Part shown: in pieces, positions 26,958 to 36,257 of the stretch
Layout of the letters: every line of letters begins with the position of its first letter
How positions within the stretch are numbered: position 1 is the first letter of the stretch
Assembly (NCBI RefSeq): GCF_000445475.1
Contig: NZ_AUPZ01000002.1
Span: forward strand, 310,001-374,000
Length of the DNA stretch: 64,000 bases
Source: Sulfurimonas hongkongensis
GTDB lineage: Bacteria > Campylobacterota > Campylobacteria > Campylobacterales > Sulfurimonadaceae
Direction: 5' to 3'
Position numbers and translations under genes: made by a program
Notes under the pieces: model-generated
Seen by the model: only the letters and a program-made list of their open reading frames with translations
The model's database searches: none
What the model was told of the DNA's origin: nothing

Positions 26958-27114
26958 AAGCCTAAATGTTTGTCAAAAACGATGTGTGAAGAGGTAGATT
27001 AGGACTTACTCGGAGTTAATTTTTAATTAATATATTCAATTTTAAAAATTTTACTTATTTTTAGAATTGGCGGAGTATAATCTAAAAATACTATAGTTTT
27101 ACAAAGGGTTTAGA

Positions 27115-27393
27115 ATGAAAAAAATTGCTTTAATGTTATTTGTAAGTAGTATCGCTCTCATGGGTGCGGTAGAACCAAAAGCTTGTGCAGCATGTCATGG
27201 TGCTAACTTTGAAAAAGCTGCACTTGGCAAATCAAAAATTGTTTCAGATTTAGCACATGAAGAGATTGCAACAGCACTAAAGGGTTACAAAGATGGAACT
27301 TATGGCGGAGCTATGAAAGCTGTAATGAAAGGTCAAGTTGCTAAATATTCTAATGCTGAGTTAGAAACATTTGCCCAAACTATCGGTAAATAA
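27115..27393 (+). CDS. Periplasmic monohaem cytochrome c (c553-like)
   Basis: The 92-residue product has a signal peptide (about 1-18, ending LMGAV) and a class I cytochrome c domain of about 73 residues. The haem site is CAACHGA near residues 24-28 and methionines in AMKAVMKGQ provide the distal ligand, as in small cytochromes c553 of Campylobacterota. It is a soluble electron carrier, plausibly between Sox, the bc1 complex and terminal reductases or oxidases. An AAAGGG ribosome site is seen. It stands alone. Confidence 0.88.
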   Translation: MKKIALMLFVSSIALMGAVEPKACAACHGANFEKAALGKSKIVSDLAHEEIATALKGYKDGTYGGAMKAVMKGQVAKYSNAELETFAQTIGK

Positions 27394-27505
27394 TTTTTAT
27401 ACATAAAAGCTTAGTGGGATTTGGTTTTGCCATTCTCTAGGGGAGTCTTTGAGTCTTGTCTATTGCGATGCATTAGTCATACTCAAAAACAAGCCTAAAA
27501 TAAAC

Positions 27506-27630
27506 GACACTCTCTCGAGTAAGTCCGAATAAAACTACAAAGAAGTTAAAAACTTTGTAGAGCTACAAAGCTCTAAAACACTCTTTGAACTGCTTTATGC
27601 TACATTATAGAAAAAGATAGAAGTCTAAAA
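27506..27630 (+). pseudogene. Decayed partial copy of the 26667 gene
   Basis: About 125 bases align with 26838-26967, the 3' end of the small helical protein gene and its first downstream bases. The shared stretch includes GACACTCTCTCGAGTAAG. The copy has an in-frame TAA after nine codons and a 5-base deletion, so it cannot encode the protein. The start of the gene is absent. The rest of the 27394-27709 gap shows no gene. Confidence 0.85.
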
Positions 27631-27709
27631 GTGTTTTGAAAGTAGCTTCTAAAGCTGGATTCAATCTCTAGGTTCTGTGTAAGTGGAATGATACATAAAA
27701 ATAAGGCAA

Positions 27710-27967
27710 ATGATGAAAACTATGAAATCATTAACCATTATACTTGGAACAGTTATATTTTTAAATACTGGATGTTTAGCTCTTAGCGCACAAGATATAA
27801 AAGATGCCATCACAACAAAAACTCCAAAAACCAAGATAGAAGAGATGAAGAGCAATTCAAAAAAGCCTGTTGATACACGACTTACTCCAAAAACTTACAA
27901 TAATCTTGACTGGATAAGAAAGAACAATAATCAAAAATACCAAAGAGGTAAAATCAAAACTCACTAA
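27710..27967 (+). CDS. Small putative lipoprotein
   Basis: An 85-residue product with an N-terminal hydrophobic stretch ending in LNTGC, a good lipobox with Cys at about residue 22-23. A basic, Lys/Asn/Thr-rich tail of about 60 residues has no recognised domain. A short AAGG element lies upstream of the tandem ATG ATG; either or the later Met at codon 5 may be used. No relation to a named family is seen. Function unknown. Confidence 0.55.
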   Translation: MMKTMKSLTIILGTVIFLNTGCLALSAQDIKDAITTKTPKTKIEEMKSNSKKPVDTRLTPKTYNNLDWIRKNNNQKYQRGKIKTH

Positions 27968-28291
27968 AAAATGTAAAATCAGGCTTTTTTAGAACTGGTG
28001 GTAAAATATTTCAATTACTATAACTTGTTTCATCAATATTAAAATAAAGAATATATCTGTATTATATAAACCACTTAGGAAATAAAGATTCACTTAGTAG
28101 GGTGTATTTTTTAGATTACTTATGCAATTTAAAAATATTGTAAGAGCTAAATTATGAAAAATAGTTTCCCTAAAATGTAATGTTATTGCTTAAATCAGAG
28201 CTATTCTTCATAGAGGTGTTATTTTAATAAAAACATATACAAATAGAGACTATAATATCAATATAAATAGTAAAAAAATTAAAGGTTTATT
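27968..28291. other. AT-rich non-coding stretch before methyltransferase gene
   Basis: The 324 bases are very AT-rich with no open frame of note, no recognisable RNA gene and no clear repeat. The stretch presumably includes the promoter of the methyltransferase gene. It marks the left edge of a two-gene accessory segment. Confidence 0.5.
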
Positions 28292-29158
28292 GTGGCTATA
28301 AAAGTAAGAGATATAACACCTTTGCGCTATCCTGGTGGAAAATCTCGTTTGGGACCATGGTTTGGTGAACTGATGCGTTATAATAATATTAGTGGTGGTA
28401 GCTATGTTGAACCTTACGCAGGTGGGGCTGGTGCGGCTATGTATCTACTGTTATCTCATTATGTGAATAATATATATATAAATGACCTTGATCCAGCGAT
28501 ATATGCTTTCTGGTATAGCGTATTAAATGACACAGATGCATTAATAGAAAAAATAGAGAATACAGAGCTAACTGTACAAGAGTGGCGTTTTCAAAAAGAT
28601 ATATATAAAAATCATGAAAATACTTCAAAGCTTGATTTAGGTTTTGCAACTTTTTTTCTAAATAGAACAAATCGTTCTGGTATTTTAACGGCGGGTGTCA
28701 TAGGCGGAAATAACCAAAATGGCAACTATAAAATGGATGCCCGCTATAATAGAATAAATCTAATAAAGAGGATACGAAATATTGCAGAGTATAGTGATAA
28801 TATACATTTATATAATTTAGACGCTCTTGATTTTATAGATAATATAAAACCTAAGCTTTCTAGCAAAGCTCTTATCTATTTCGACCCTCCATACTATGAA
28901 AAAGGTTCTCAACTTTATAGAAATCACTATAATCATAACGATCATTCTAAAATATCTGAGATTATAATATCTCTAGAAACACCCTGGACTCTTACATATG
29001 ATAATTGTTACCAAATAAAAGAGTTGTATAAAGGAAGTAAGGGTATAGAATTCTCATTGAATTATTCAACCACAAATAAAAAAGGGACAGTTGCTACTGA
29101 AGCTATGTTTTTTGGGAATATAGACCTACATGAACGCCCTAAGCTTGTGAAGTCTTAG
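28292..29158 (+). CDS. Dam-type (D12 class) N6-adenine DNA methyltransferase
   Basis: The 288-residue enzyme methylates adenine in DNA using SAM. Motif X PLRYPGGKSRLG (residues 10-21), motif I YVEPYAGGAGAA (38-49), and catalytic motif IV DPPY (198-201) are all present in the alpha-class order of Dam/DpnM. Start is GTG at 28292 after AAAGG. No restriction nuclease gene is adjacent; the neighbour is a convergent ParB-like gene whose end overlaps by four bases. It may be an orphan modifier, phage-derived, or the self-protection half of a defence pair. Target sequence unknown. Confidence 0.88.
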   Translation: MAIKVRDITPLRYPGGKSRLGPWFGELMRYNNISGGSYVEPYAGGAGAAMYLLLSHYVNNIYINDLDPAIYAFWYSVLNDTDALIEKIENTELTVQEWRFQKDIYKNHENTSKLDLGFATFFLNRTNRSGILTAGVIGGNNQNGNYKMDARYNRINLIKRIRNIAEYSDNIHLYNLDALDFIDNIKPKLSSKALIYFDPPYYEKGSQLYRNHYNHNDHSKISEIIISLETPWTLTYDNCYQIKELYKGSKGIEFSLNYSTTNKKGTVATEAMFFGNIDLHERPKLVKS

Positions 29159-30537
29159 TCTTTCCAACAGGCAACAAGAAATGGACTTGTTTGGTCCCAA
29201 AAATTATTTAATACCTGCTTGTCTGGATGAAATACATCAGAATGGACGTAGGCATGTAAAGTCCTTGCATGTAACATTGATGAATCATCATTTGTATACC
29301 TTCCTATTAATTCAAATAAATCTTCAGAAATTACATTATTATCATTCATATGAGTAATAACACTACGAATTCTAGGTACAAATTCTGCTTTTTTCGGCTT
29401 TAGATTATGTTTATTAATGTAGTAAAGTATTGAGTGTTCTACTAATGCTCTATATAACATAGCTACCGCAATAGGAGTACTGTCAACACGAAGTTTACTA
29501 AGCTCAGTAAGAATATTTTGTACTTTATTTTGATTTTCTGGCAATTTAATTGGATTTTTACTCTTCAAAAATAGCTTTGGACGATCCCATGTTGGCTTAT
29601 TATTAACTGGGTAAGTTGTAGTAGCCAGTGTGTCTGTTGGAGCAGTAGGTTTATTTGTTGGATTAGTTACTGCATTTGTTAGATTAGAACCAATTTTAGT
29701 GGAATCGTTAGTATCACTTTTAGATTCAATAATACCTTCTCCATATTCTGAACATAGCTGATCAATATAACGATCTTGATCTTTAGCTCCCAAAAGAGTT
29801 CTTGATGTTTCTTCACCCTTTGATAAATCGTTTATGATTCTTGTGACTTTTTTTATTGTAATATCTAAGTCTTTATTAGGTGAACAGTATGCTTTATCAT
29901 TATCTGCAATAATTCCAATTCTCTCCAAACGCTCAACAGACATTAATCTATCAGATAATGTTGTGAATGGAAATGTATCTTCATCAATAAATATATTACA
30001 CTCGTTTTGTGCCCAGATCAAAAAGTTTAATGCGCGTATATTTTTATCTTTATTACCGACTTGTTGATTATGTCTAGCCTTTTCTATTGTTGACCATTCT
30101 ATTTGTCCAATACCATCTTGAGAACCTTTGTGAATTTTATCTAGATATTTTTGAAGTGATTCTTCTGATTCAAATTCATGTGCCGTTTTAATTTCTAAAG
30201 AGTACTTTGGATATTTTAATTTAATTTCTTTTATTTTTTTAGTCATTTCATCCGAAGGTGCAAGATTTGGATTTTTTAAAAGTTTTAGAGCAGTAACACG
30301 TCTGTTCCCATCTCGTACTATCCACTCATCATCTTTGTTTTTTGATAAAATAATAGGGTTCGGAGTAAGTCCTTCAGAAGCTATATCTCGAATTAGATTT
30401 AGCATGTGTACTCTATTTTTATTAGCTATCGCTTCAATACACGCCTTTTCATCAGCCTGTTTACCAATTCTTGGATTTGTAATGTCTAAATTAACCTGAC
30501 TTATTCGTATTTTGGGAAGTGTTTTAAATTCGTTCAT
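29155..30537 (-). CDS. ParB/Srx-fold protein with C-terminal HEPN-like region
   Basis: A 460-residue protein. I chose the ATG at 30537 because AAGGT precedes it; the frame stays open to 30582. The N-terminal domain (about residues 5-90) has the ParB/sulfiredoxin pattern ending in VRDGNRRVTALKLL, where ParB-type NTPases and nucleases bind nucleotide. A middle helical part, then a Thr/Asn/Pro-rich linker (about 270-320), leads to a helical C-terminal domain. That domain contains RALVEH (363-368, an Rx4H pattern as in HEPN RNases) and LHAYVHSDVFHP. The two domains and the adjacent methyltransferase suggest a defence or genome-maintenance role. Function is not established and the HEPN assignment is tentative. 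Confidence 0.6.
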   Translation of the reverse strand: MNEFKTLPKIRISQVNLDITNPRIGKQADEKACIEAIANKNRVHMLNLIRDIASEGLTPNPIILSKNKDDEWIVRDGNRRVTALKLLKNPNLAPSDEMTKKIKEIKLKYPKYSLEIKTAHEFESEESLQKYLDKIHKGSQDGIGQIEWSTIEKARHNQQVGNKDKNIRALNFLIWAQNECNIFIDEDTFPFTTLSDRLMSVERLERIGIIADNDKAYCSPNKDLDITIKKVTRIINDLSKGEETSRTLLGAKDQDRYIDQLCSEYGEGIIESKSDTNDSTKIGSNLTNAVTNPTNKPTAPTDTLATTTYPVNNKPTWDRPKLFLKSKNPIKLPENQNKVQNILTELSKLRVDSTPIAVAMLYRALVEHSILYYINKHNLKPKKAEFVPRIRSVITHMNDNNVISEDLFELIGRYTNDDSSMLHARTLHAYVHSDVFHPDKQVLNNFWDQTSPFLVACWKD

Positions 30538-30678
30538 TAAATACCTTAATATATTGATTACATATTTAATCACAATTAACATTATACATTGCTGATTTAA
30601 TTATTACATCATCTTTTATGAATATCTACCCATATATTTGATATCAAATTGAAAACTAGAGAGCGTTTAAAAATACCA

Positions 30679-32076
30679 CTATAATTCCACCGCCTCTGCA
30701 TACTTAACTATCTTAGCATCTATGTTTAACTCCTCTTTTATCTTTTTAGTAAAGATTTTCATCTTGCTTTGTTCGCCATGTATTAAGTATAAATTTTTCA
30801 AATCTTTTATGTTTGACATCCACTCTATCATGTCGTTTTGTCCTGCATGTGCGGAAAAACCGTTTATGGTCTCAACTTGAGCTTTTACAATTATGTCTTC
30901 TCCATATATTTTGACATACTCATATCCATCTATAATCTCTCTGCCTAGGGTCCCCTCAACCTGAAAACCTACAAAAATGACACAGTTTTTCTCATTCCAC
31001 AGACGATGCTTTAGATGATGCATGATGCGTCCACCATGACACATTCCACTCCCAGCTATGATGATGGCTCTTTTTTTGACTTTGTTTATCAAAAGAGAGT
31101 CTTGTTTTGTTGAGCTAATGTTAAGTGAGGCAAATCTAAACGGATTGCCACTCTCCTGTGCATGAAGCTCTAACTCTTCATTTAGATGCACTGGATATTT
31201 AGCATATAGCCTTGTAGCTTTTGTAGCTAATGGGCTATCTAAAAAAACTTGGCATTTTGGTAGTTCTCCATCAGACTCCATATTATTAAGTAACCAAAGT
31301 ATCTCTTGTGTTCTCTCTAGTGCAAAAGATGGAATGATGACATTTCCATCCCTTCTTAGTGTCTTTATAATAGTCTCTTTAAACTCTTTTATACTAGCCT
31401 TTAGTGATCTATGGTTTCTATCTCCATAAGTTGACTCCATAAAGAGAGTATCAGCACTACTGAGTGTATCAAGTGGGTCTAAAATCATTCTCTCTTTACT
31501 TCCTATATCTCCTGAAAAGGCCACTCTTTTTTTACTCTCTTTATCCCTATAGTCTATCATTACAAACGCACTTCCTAAGATATGTCCAGCATCTCCAAAT
31601 GTAATAGTCACATCTTTTGAGAGTTTTAGCTCTTTGCGGTACTCAAGGGTTTGCCACTCTTTTAAAAAAACCTCTTTTACATGCTCTATCGTATATAGTG
31701 GCTCTATTATTCTCTTCTCATCGCCCCTTCTTTTAGCTTTTCTTCTTAGAGTTTTATACTCTTCTCTTAGGATTTTTGCACTATCGAGCAGCATAATATT
31801 TGCTATCTCTTTTGTTGCCTCTGTTGCAATGATAACTCCATCAAAGCCATCTTTTACAAGTTTTGGAACCCTTCCTATGTGGTCTAGGTGTCCATGAGTT
31901 ATGATAAGATAATCTATCTCTCGTACATCAAACTCAAAATCATCATAGTTTTTCTCAGCTCCAAATTCCCCTTGAAACATTCCACAATCAATAAGTATAT
32001 TCAACCCCAATAACTCCACCAAGTGACAAGATCCTGTAACATTCTGAGCAGCTCCATATGATGTAACTCTATTCAT
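30679..32076 (-). CDS. Beta-CASP metallo-beta-lactamase-fold ribonuclease
   Basis: The 465-residue product belongs to the RNA-processing beta-CASP family (YSH1/TTHA0252-like). The N-terminal lactamase fold has the zinc motif THGHLDHIG. A beta-CASP insertion includes IIPSFALERTQEILWLL, a GSGMCHGGRIMHHL segment, and the final Zn ligand histidines in NGFSAHAGQ and LIHGE. It is predicted cytoplasmic and acts on RNA. It is unrelated in arrangement to its neighbours and is divergent from the DUF255 gene. Confidence 0.9.
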   Translation of the reverse strand: MNRVTSYGAAQNVTGSCHLVELLGLNILIDCGMFQGEFGAEKNYDDFEFDVREIDYLIITHGHLDHIGRVPKLVKDGFDGVIIATEATKEIANIMLLDSAKILREEYKTLRRKAKRRGDEKRIIEPLYTIEHVKEVFLKEWQTLEYRKELKLSKDVTITFGDAGHILGSAFVMIDYRDKESKKRVAFSGDIGSKERMILDPLDTLSSADTLFMESTYGDRNHRSLKASIKEFKETIIKTLRRDGNVIIPSFALERTQEILWLLNNMESDGELPKCQVFLDSPLATKATRLYAKYPVHLNEELELHAQESGNPFRFASLNISSTKQDSLLINKVKKRAIIIAGSGMCHGGRIMHHLKHRLWNEKNCVIFVGFQVEGTLGREIIDGYEYVKIYGEDIIVKAQVETINGFSAHAGQNDMIEWMSNIKDLKNLYLIHGEQSKMKIFTKKIKEELNIDAKIVKYAEAVEL

Positions 32077-32237
32077 ATTTTTTCCTTTGTTAATAATTAT
32101 TATATTTTAAATAATTCTTTTCTTATATTCTGAGCTATTATCACATAGATTAACTAAATTATCTATTTATTTTGATTAAGCAAATCATCATCAAATTTTA
32201 CATACTCTTTTGCTATAAAAATTAAAACAAAAGAGTT
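32077..32237. promoter_or_regulatory. Divergent promoter region
   Basis: The 161 AT-rich bases lie between the beta-CASP gene (-) and the DUF255 gene (+). A short AATAATTATT palindrome is near 32094. No coding content is seen. Confidence 0.4.
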
Positions 32238-34175
32238 ATGATGTCAAATAGACTCCAAAAAGAAGATTCTCCATACTTGCAACAACACAAAGACAATCCT
32301 GTTGATTGGTATCCGTGGGGCGATGAAGCATTTACTAGAGCAAAAGAAGAGAACAAGGCTATATTTATTAGCATCGGATATAGCTCTTGTCACTGGTGTC
32401 ATGTGATGGAAGAGAATGTATTTGAGAACAAAGAGTGTGCAGATATTTTAAATGAGCATTTTATCTCTATAAAAGTTGATCGTGAGGAGCGCCCAGATAT
32501 AGACAAACACTATCAAGAGGTCTATATGCTACTAAATCGCCGCTCTGGAGGTTGGCCAACTTCTATATTTTGTACACCAGACAATAAGCCATTTTTTGCA
32601 GGCACTTACATTCCACCACACTCATCTCACAGCTCCATAGAGGGCATGGGGTTTATCGAACTTGCAAAACTCATAGGCTCAAAAATCTCTCAAAATGATG
32701 AACAAATCTTTAAAAATGCTGATGAGATAGAAGAGTTTATAAACAAAAAAGAGCATCCAAAAGAGGCAACTCTACTAAAAGAGGATTTTGCTAAAAATTT
32801 TATCCATCAAGTAAAACAAAACTATGAAACTACAGATGGAGGCTTCAGCAATGCTCCAAAATTTCCCCACGCTTCAACTCTAAATGCACTCCTTGTTGTC
32901 GATAGACTCTATGATGATAAAGCTGTAAAAGCTATGATGCTTCACACACTAGAGTCTATGAGAAAAGGTGGAATGTATGACCTTGTTGATGGAGGATTTT
33001 GCCGTTACAGTGTTGATGATAAATGGCTTGTTCCCCACTTTGAAAAGATGCTCTATGATAACGCCCTACTCTGCGATGTTTACGCAAAAGCCTACCTAAC
33101 ATACAAAGATGAGAGTTTTTTAACTACTGCAAAAGAGTGTGCTGATTTTTGGTATGAAAAGATGAGTGAGGATGATTTGTTTTACAGTGCCTCTGATGCA
33201 GATAGCGAGGGCGAAGAGGGAACTTACTTTGTTTATAGTTATGATGAAGTTTATGATGCTCTACAAAATGGTGGCTACAAAGATATAGTACCGATGTTAA
33301 AAGAGATGAACATTTCAAAAGATGGCAATTTTGAGGGTAAAAATATAGTTCGCTTTGCTGATGGTAAAATCCCAGGGTATTTTAGTGATGTAAAAAAAAT
33401 ACTCCAAGATATAAGAGCAAAAAGAGAGTACCCTTTTATAGATAAAAAAGTTCAGACTTCATGGTCTAGTATGATGATAAAAGCACTCTTTACTCTAGGA
33501 GATATTGATGAGAAATACAAACAAAGAGCTATAAAAAGTTTAGATGCACTTCTTAAGAGTATGTTTATAGACTCAAAACTTCATCACACAACACTTATAC
33601 ATAAAAAACCTAAAGTGGAGGCGTTCTTAGAGGACTATGCCTATCTAACTCAGGCTCTTATAGCTGCATTTGGCTCCACACAGAATGAGCTTTATCTTAT
33701 CCAAGCTCAAAGATTTGCAAACCTAGCACTAGAGAAGTTTTACGATCGTGGAAGTTGGAGTTTTAGCAAAGGCGAGTTTGAGACAAAAGCTGAAATAGCT
33801 GATAACACTTATACAAGTTCAGTTAGCATCATGTTAGATGCCCTACTCTCACTCTCAACTCTTTTAGAAGATGAAAAATACTCTCATTTTGCTTTTAAAA
33901 CACTAGAATACAACTCTTATGAGCTAGGGAGAAGACCTGTTATATACCCATATATGTTATCTCAAATGTTAAGATATTTAAAGGGCGACAGAGTTATAAA
34001 GTCAAATCTTCAAAACCTTGAAAATTCTGCTAAAGAGTTGGCTGCTTTAAACTATCCTTTTGTTTTAAAAAGAGCAACCGAAGATAAAGATTTTATGGTT
34101 TGTGGAGATAAATCTTGTTTTGCTAACACCTCTAAGATAAATAAAATAGATGATATAATAAGAAATAGTTTTTAA
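32238..34175 (+). CDS. Thioredoxin-domain protein of the DUF255/YyaL family
   Basis: The 645-residue cytoplasmic protein matches the DUF255 (YyaL, SPATA20-like) family: an N-terminal thioredoxin-like domain with [14 protein letters not shown] and a [11 protein letters not shown] segment, then an alpha/alpha-barrel glycoside-hydrolase-like domain ([26 protein letters not shown]). Biochemical function is not settled. The start at 32238 is a tandem ATG ATG; the second is equally possible. Full length for the family. A micro-lipoprotein gene follows 24 bases downstream. Confidence 0.9.
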   Translation: MMSNRLQKEDSPYLQQHKDNPVDWYPWGDEAFTRAKEENKAIFISIGYSSCHWCHVMEENVFENKECADILNEHFISIKVDREERPDIDKHYQEVYMLLNRRSGGWPTSIFCTPDNKPFFAGTYIPPHSSHSSIEGMGFIELAKLIGSKISQNDEQIFKNADEIEEFINKKEHPKEATLLKEDFAKNFIHQVKQNYETTDGGFSNAPKFPHASTLNALLVVDRLYDDKAVKAMMLHTLESMRKGGMYDLVDGGFCRYSVDDKWLVPHFEKMLYDNALLCDVYAKAYLTYKDESFLTTAKECADFWYEKMSEDDLFYSASDADSEGEEGTYFVYSYDEVYDALQNGGYKDIVPMLKEMNISKDGNFEGKNIVRFADGKIPGYFSDVKKILQDIRAKREYPFIDKKVQTSWSSMMIKALFTLGDIDEKYKQRAIKSLDALLKSMFIDSKLHHTTLIHKKPKVEAFLEDYAYLTQALIAAFGSTQNELYLIQAQRFANLALEKFYDRGSWSFSKGEFETKAEIADNTYTSSVSIMLDALLSLSTLLEDEKYSHFAFKTLEYNSYELGRRPVIYPYMLSQMLRYLKGDRVIKSNLQNLENSAKELAALNYPFVLKRATEDKDFMVCGDKSCFANTSKINKIDDIIRNSF

Positions 34176-34199
34176 AATAAATGCTAGATGGAGGACAAC

Positions 34200-34301
34200 A
34201 TGAGAACAATAATCTTAGCTACAATTTTGTCAATCGGAGTCATCACAATGTTTAGTGCTTGTGAGAGAAACGACTATCAACACCCTATGCATCGTAAATA
34301 A
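34200..34301 (+). CDS. 33-residue lipoprotein (entericidin-like size)
   Basis: A short frame preceded by a perfect GGAGG ribosome site seven bases before its ATG. The product begins MRTIILATILSIGVITMFSA and has a lipobox cysteine at residue 21 (FSAC), leaving a mature peptide of 13 residues, CERNDYQHPMHRK. It lies between the DUF255 gene and plsC-like gene, with spacings of 24 and 3 bases, so it is probably co-transcribed. Small lipoproteins of this size are often missed. Function unknown. Confidence 0.7.
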   Translation: MRTIILATILSIGVITMFSACERNDYQHPMHRK

Positions 34302-34304
34302 TAT

Positions 34305-35015
34305 ATGCTAGGAAAAATAGGCAAGTTCATCTTTATGATTGAACTTGGTTACAAACAGATAAAAATCTTTAAAAAAACTTACTTTCATCCTTTTATACCT
34401 CTAAAACCAGCTTATAAACAACTCTCAAAAGATAGACAATCATACTCAAATGCAGTCATAGAGTTTTTAAATATTGAGATAGAACTCATAGGCGAAGTAC
34501 CACAAAGAGACAAGGTTCTATACGCTATAAACCATCGCTCTTTGCTTGATATAATCGTGATGGAACACATCTTTGCAAAACACGATAAAAACGGAACTTG
34601 GATAGCAAAACAAGAGCTTTTTGATGCTTTTTATGGTAAATTTTTTAGATATAGTGGGTGTATTAGTGTTGATTTACAAAACAGAAGAGGACTTTTAAAG
34701 TTTTTTAAAGAGATAAAGCACACCCTAAAAAAAGTAGATGACTTTAACATCTATATATTTCCAGAGGGAGAGAGAAATAAAACCCCAGATGTTTTAGAGT
34801 TTCAAAGTGGTGCAAAAAAGATAGCAAAAGCAAATAACTTAGATGTAGTTCCTGTCTTTATAAATGACACGTTAGAGAGAACTTTTAGACAAGCTCCATT
34901 TAAAGAAAAGAGAAAAGTTCAAGTTTATTTTGGCGAGCTGATACAAGACCACGAGAAGCTTGAAGATAACTACAAAGAGTTCGTAAAAAATGTTAAAGGA
35001 AGTAAGAATGAGTAG
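34305..35015 (+). CDS. PlsC-like 1-acyl-glycerol-3-phosphate acyltransferase
   Basis: The 236-residue membrane-associated enzyme is a PlsC-family acyltransferase for phospholipid synthesis. The catalytic NHRSLLD (HxxxxD), the middle block DLQNRRGLLKF and the FPEGERNK block (EGxR variant) are all visible in order. N-terminal residues are hydrophobic. It overlaps pdxJ by eight bases. Substrate could be lysophosphatidate or another lysolipid; several paralogues usually occur per genome. Confidence 0.85.
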   Translation: MLGKIGKFIFMIELGYKQIKIFKKTYFHPFIPLKPAYKQLSKDRQSYSNAVIEFLNIEIELIGEVPQRDKVLYAINHRSLLDIIVMEHIFAKHDKNGTWIAKQELFDAFYGKFFRYSGCISVDLQNRRGLLKFFKEIKHTLKKVDDFNIYIFPEGERNKTPDVLEFQSGAKKIAKANNLDVVPVFINDTLERTFRQAPFKEKRKVQVYFGELIQDHEKLEDNYKEFVKNVKGSKNE

Positions 35016-35802
35016 TATGAAATTAGGTGTAAATATAGACCATATAGCAGTTTTAAGAGAAGCTAGACGAGTAAATGATCCAGATATTTTAGAGGCTCTA
35101 AGTGTTGCTTGTGCTAGTGGCGCCCATCAGATAACTATACATCTTAGAGAAGATAGAAGACACATACAAGATATAGATGCTAAAAATATTATGATGCACT
35201 CTAAGTTACCTGTAAACTTGGAGTGTAGTATCGATAAAGATATCTTAAATATTGTAAGTGTTTTAAAGCCTCATCGTGCTACGCTAGTTCCTGAAAAAAG
35301 AGAAGAAGTTACAACCGAGGGTGGACTTGACTTGTTCAAATATGAAGATGAGATAGCTTTTGCCATAGAACAACTTCACGACTCCATCATCCCAGTTTCT
35401 CTATTTGTTGACCCAACTATAGAGGCTATAGGGATGGCAAAAGAATTAGGAGCAGAGATGGTAGAGCTCCACACTGGACTTTTTGCAAATCTTTTTGCGA
35501 TGCTTAACTCTTCACTCCCTCACTCAAACCACTCTATAAAAGAACTTATGCTTCCTCGTTATGAGTTAGCAAGCAAACTAGAACACTCTCTTGAAGCCTT
35601 ACAAAATGCTGCAACTCACGCACAAAAACTAGGACTTCAAGTAGCAGCTGGTCACGGACTAAACTATCACAATGTATCATATATGATGGATATAAAAGAG
35701 ATAACCGAGCTAAACATCGGTCAAAGCATAGTAGCAAGAAGTGTTTTTTGTGGTTTAGCTGAGGCTATAAAAGAGATGGGAAGACTTACACAAAGAGCAT
35801 AA
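35008..35802 (+). CDS. pdxJ: PdxJ, pyridoxine 5'-phosphate synthase
   Basis: PdxJ makes pyridoxine phosphate from 1-deoxyxylulose-5-phosphate and 3-amino-2-oxopropyl phosphate. The 264-residue product has the family start KLGVNIDHIAVLREARR, IHLREDRRHI, the NLECS strand and the GHGLNYHN phosphate loop. The ATG at 35008 lies 7 bases after an AAAGGAAG site and overlaps the plsC-like stop. A farther in-frame ATG at 34990 would remove that site. pdxA does not follow; a repeat region does. Confidence 0.93.
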   Translation: MSSMKLGVNIDHIAVLREARRVNDPDILEALSVACASGAHQITIHLREDRRHIQDIDAKNIMMHSKLPVNLECSIDKDILNIVSVLKPHRATLVPEKREEVTTEGGLDLFKYEDEIAFAIEQLHDSIIPVSLFVDPTIEAIGMAKELGAEMVELHTGLFANLFAMLNSSLPHSNHSIKELMLPRYELASKLEHSLEALQNAATHAQKLGLQVAAGHGLNYHNVSYMMDIKEITELNIGQSIVARSVFCGLAEAIKEMGRLTQRA

Positions 35803-35805
35803 ATA

Positions 35806-36080
35806 CTCTTAACAATTATTAAGTTGGATCCTGAATCAAAACAAGAGAATCGCTTTTTGCTATGCAAAAATGTTTCTTTAGAGTTCAGGATGATAGTTTA
35901 CTTGTTCAGAATAACAGTTTGCTTGCTCAGGATGACAATTTTCTTGCTCGGGATGACAATTTTCTTGTTTGAAATGGCAATTTGCTTGTTTGAAATGGCA
36001 ATTTGCTTGTAGGATGACGCACATTCCGTCATTCCGTGCTTGACACGGAATCTAATTTTATATCAATCAGAAGGTTCAAT
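35806..36080 (+). repeat. Dispersed repeat, copy A (inverted partner at 42001-42151)
   Basis: Read on the plus strand, its outer parts match the reverse complement of 42001-42151 with few differences. The shared stretch runs from CTCTTAACAATTATTAAG through the TCCTGAATC and GTTCAGGATGA arms to the ATTCCGTG palindrome and AGAAGGTTCAAT. The extra length comes from a 21-bp tandem array. Short inverted arms ATCCTGAA (35828) and TTCAGGAT (35884) bound its inner part. Confidence 0.9.
35884..36009 (+). repeat. 21-bp tandem repeat, six units
   Basis: Six consecutive 21-bp units start at 35884, 35905, 35926, 35947, 35968 and 35989. The last two are identical and the others drift, each ending in the CTTG core. 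The first unit begins with TTCAGGATGA, the inner end of the repeat element, so the array looks like an expansion within copy A. The partner copy lacks it. Confidence 0.9.
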
Positions 36081-36257
36081 TTGTTGAGATTTATATGTGT
36101 TACCACGCAGAGAGACTGTGAAATGGCTCGGGAGTGAGACTTTTAGGAATGCTAACCAATGGCATTCTCCACGATAAGTCCCGCAAAAAAGCTTTAAAAC
36201 CATACAAGGCGAGGCTAAAGCCTCACCTCCAAAAGCGTGGGAACAAAAAAGAAAGTT

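Larger units (their letters stand above)
35803..36257. other. Repeat-rich intergenic region, left of the efflux operon
   Basis: 455 bases without a gene. It holds repeat copy A (35806-36080), an internal 21-bp tandem array (35884-36009), a hairpin-forming ATTCCGTG/CACGGAAT pair (36031-36051), and further hairpins (AGGCGAGG near 36210 and GCGTGGGAAC at 36235). It separates pdxJ (+) from the convergent RND gene (-). Confidence 0.8.

Noticed and set aside
28141-28180. Tiny frame starting ATGAAAAATAG before the methyltransferase gene
   Set aside because: Eight codons only, no ribosome site, in AT-rich DNA.
35824-36012. A 62-codon open frame across the tandem array with a repeating 7-residue pattern
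   Set aside because: The repeat pattern comes from the 21-bp DNA units; there is no good ribosome site and the partner repeat copy has no such frame, so I treat it as non-coding.
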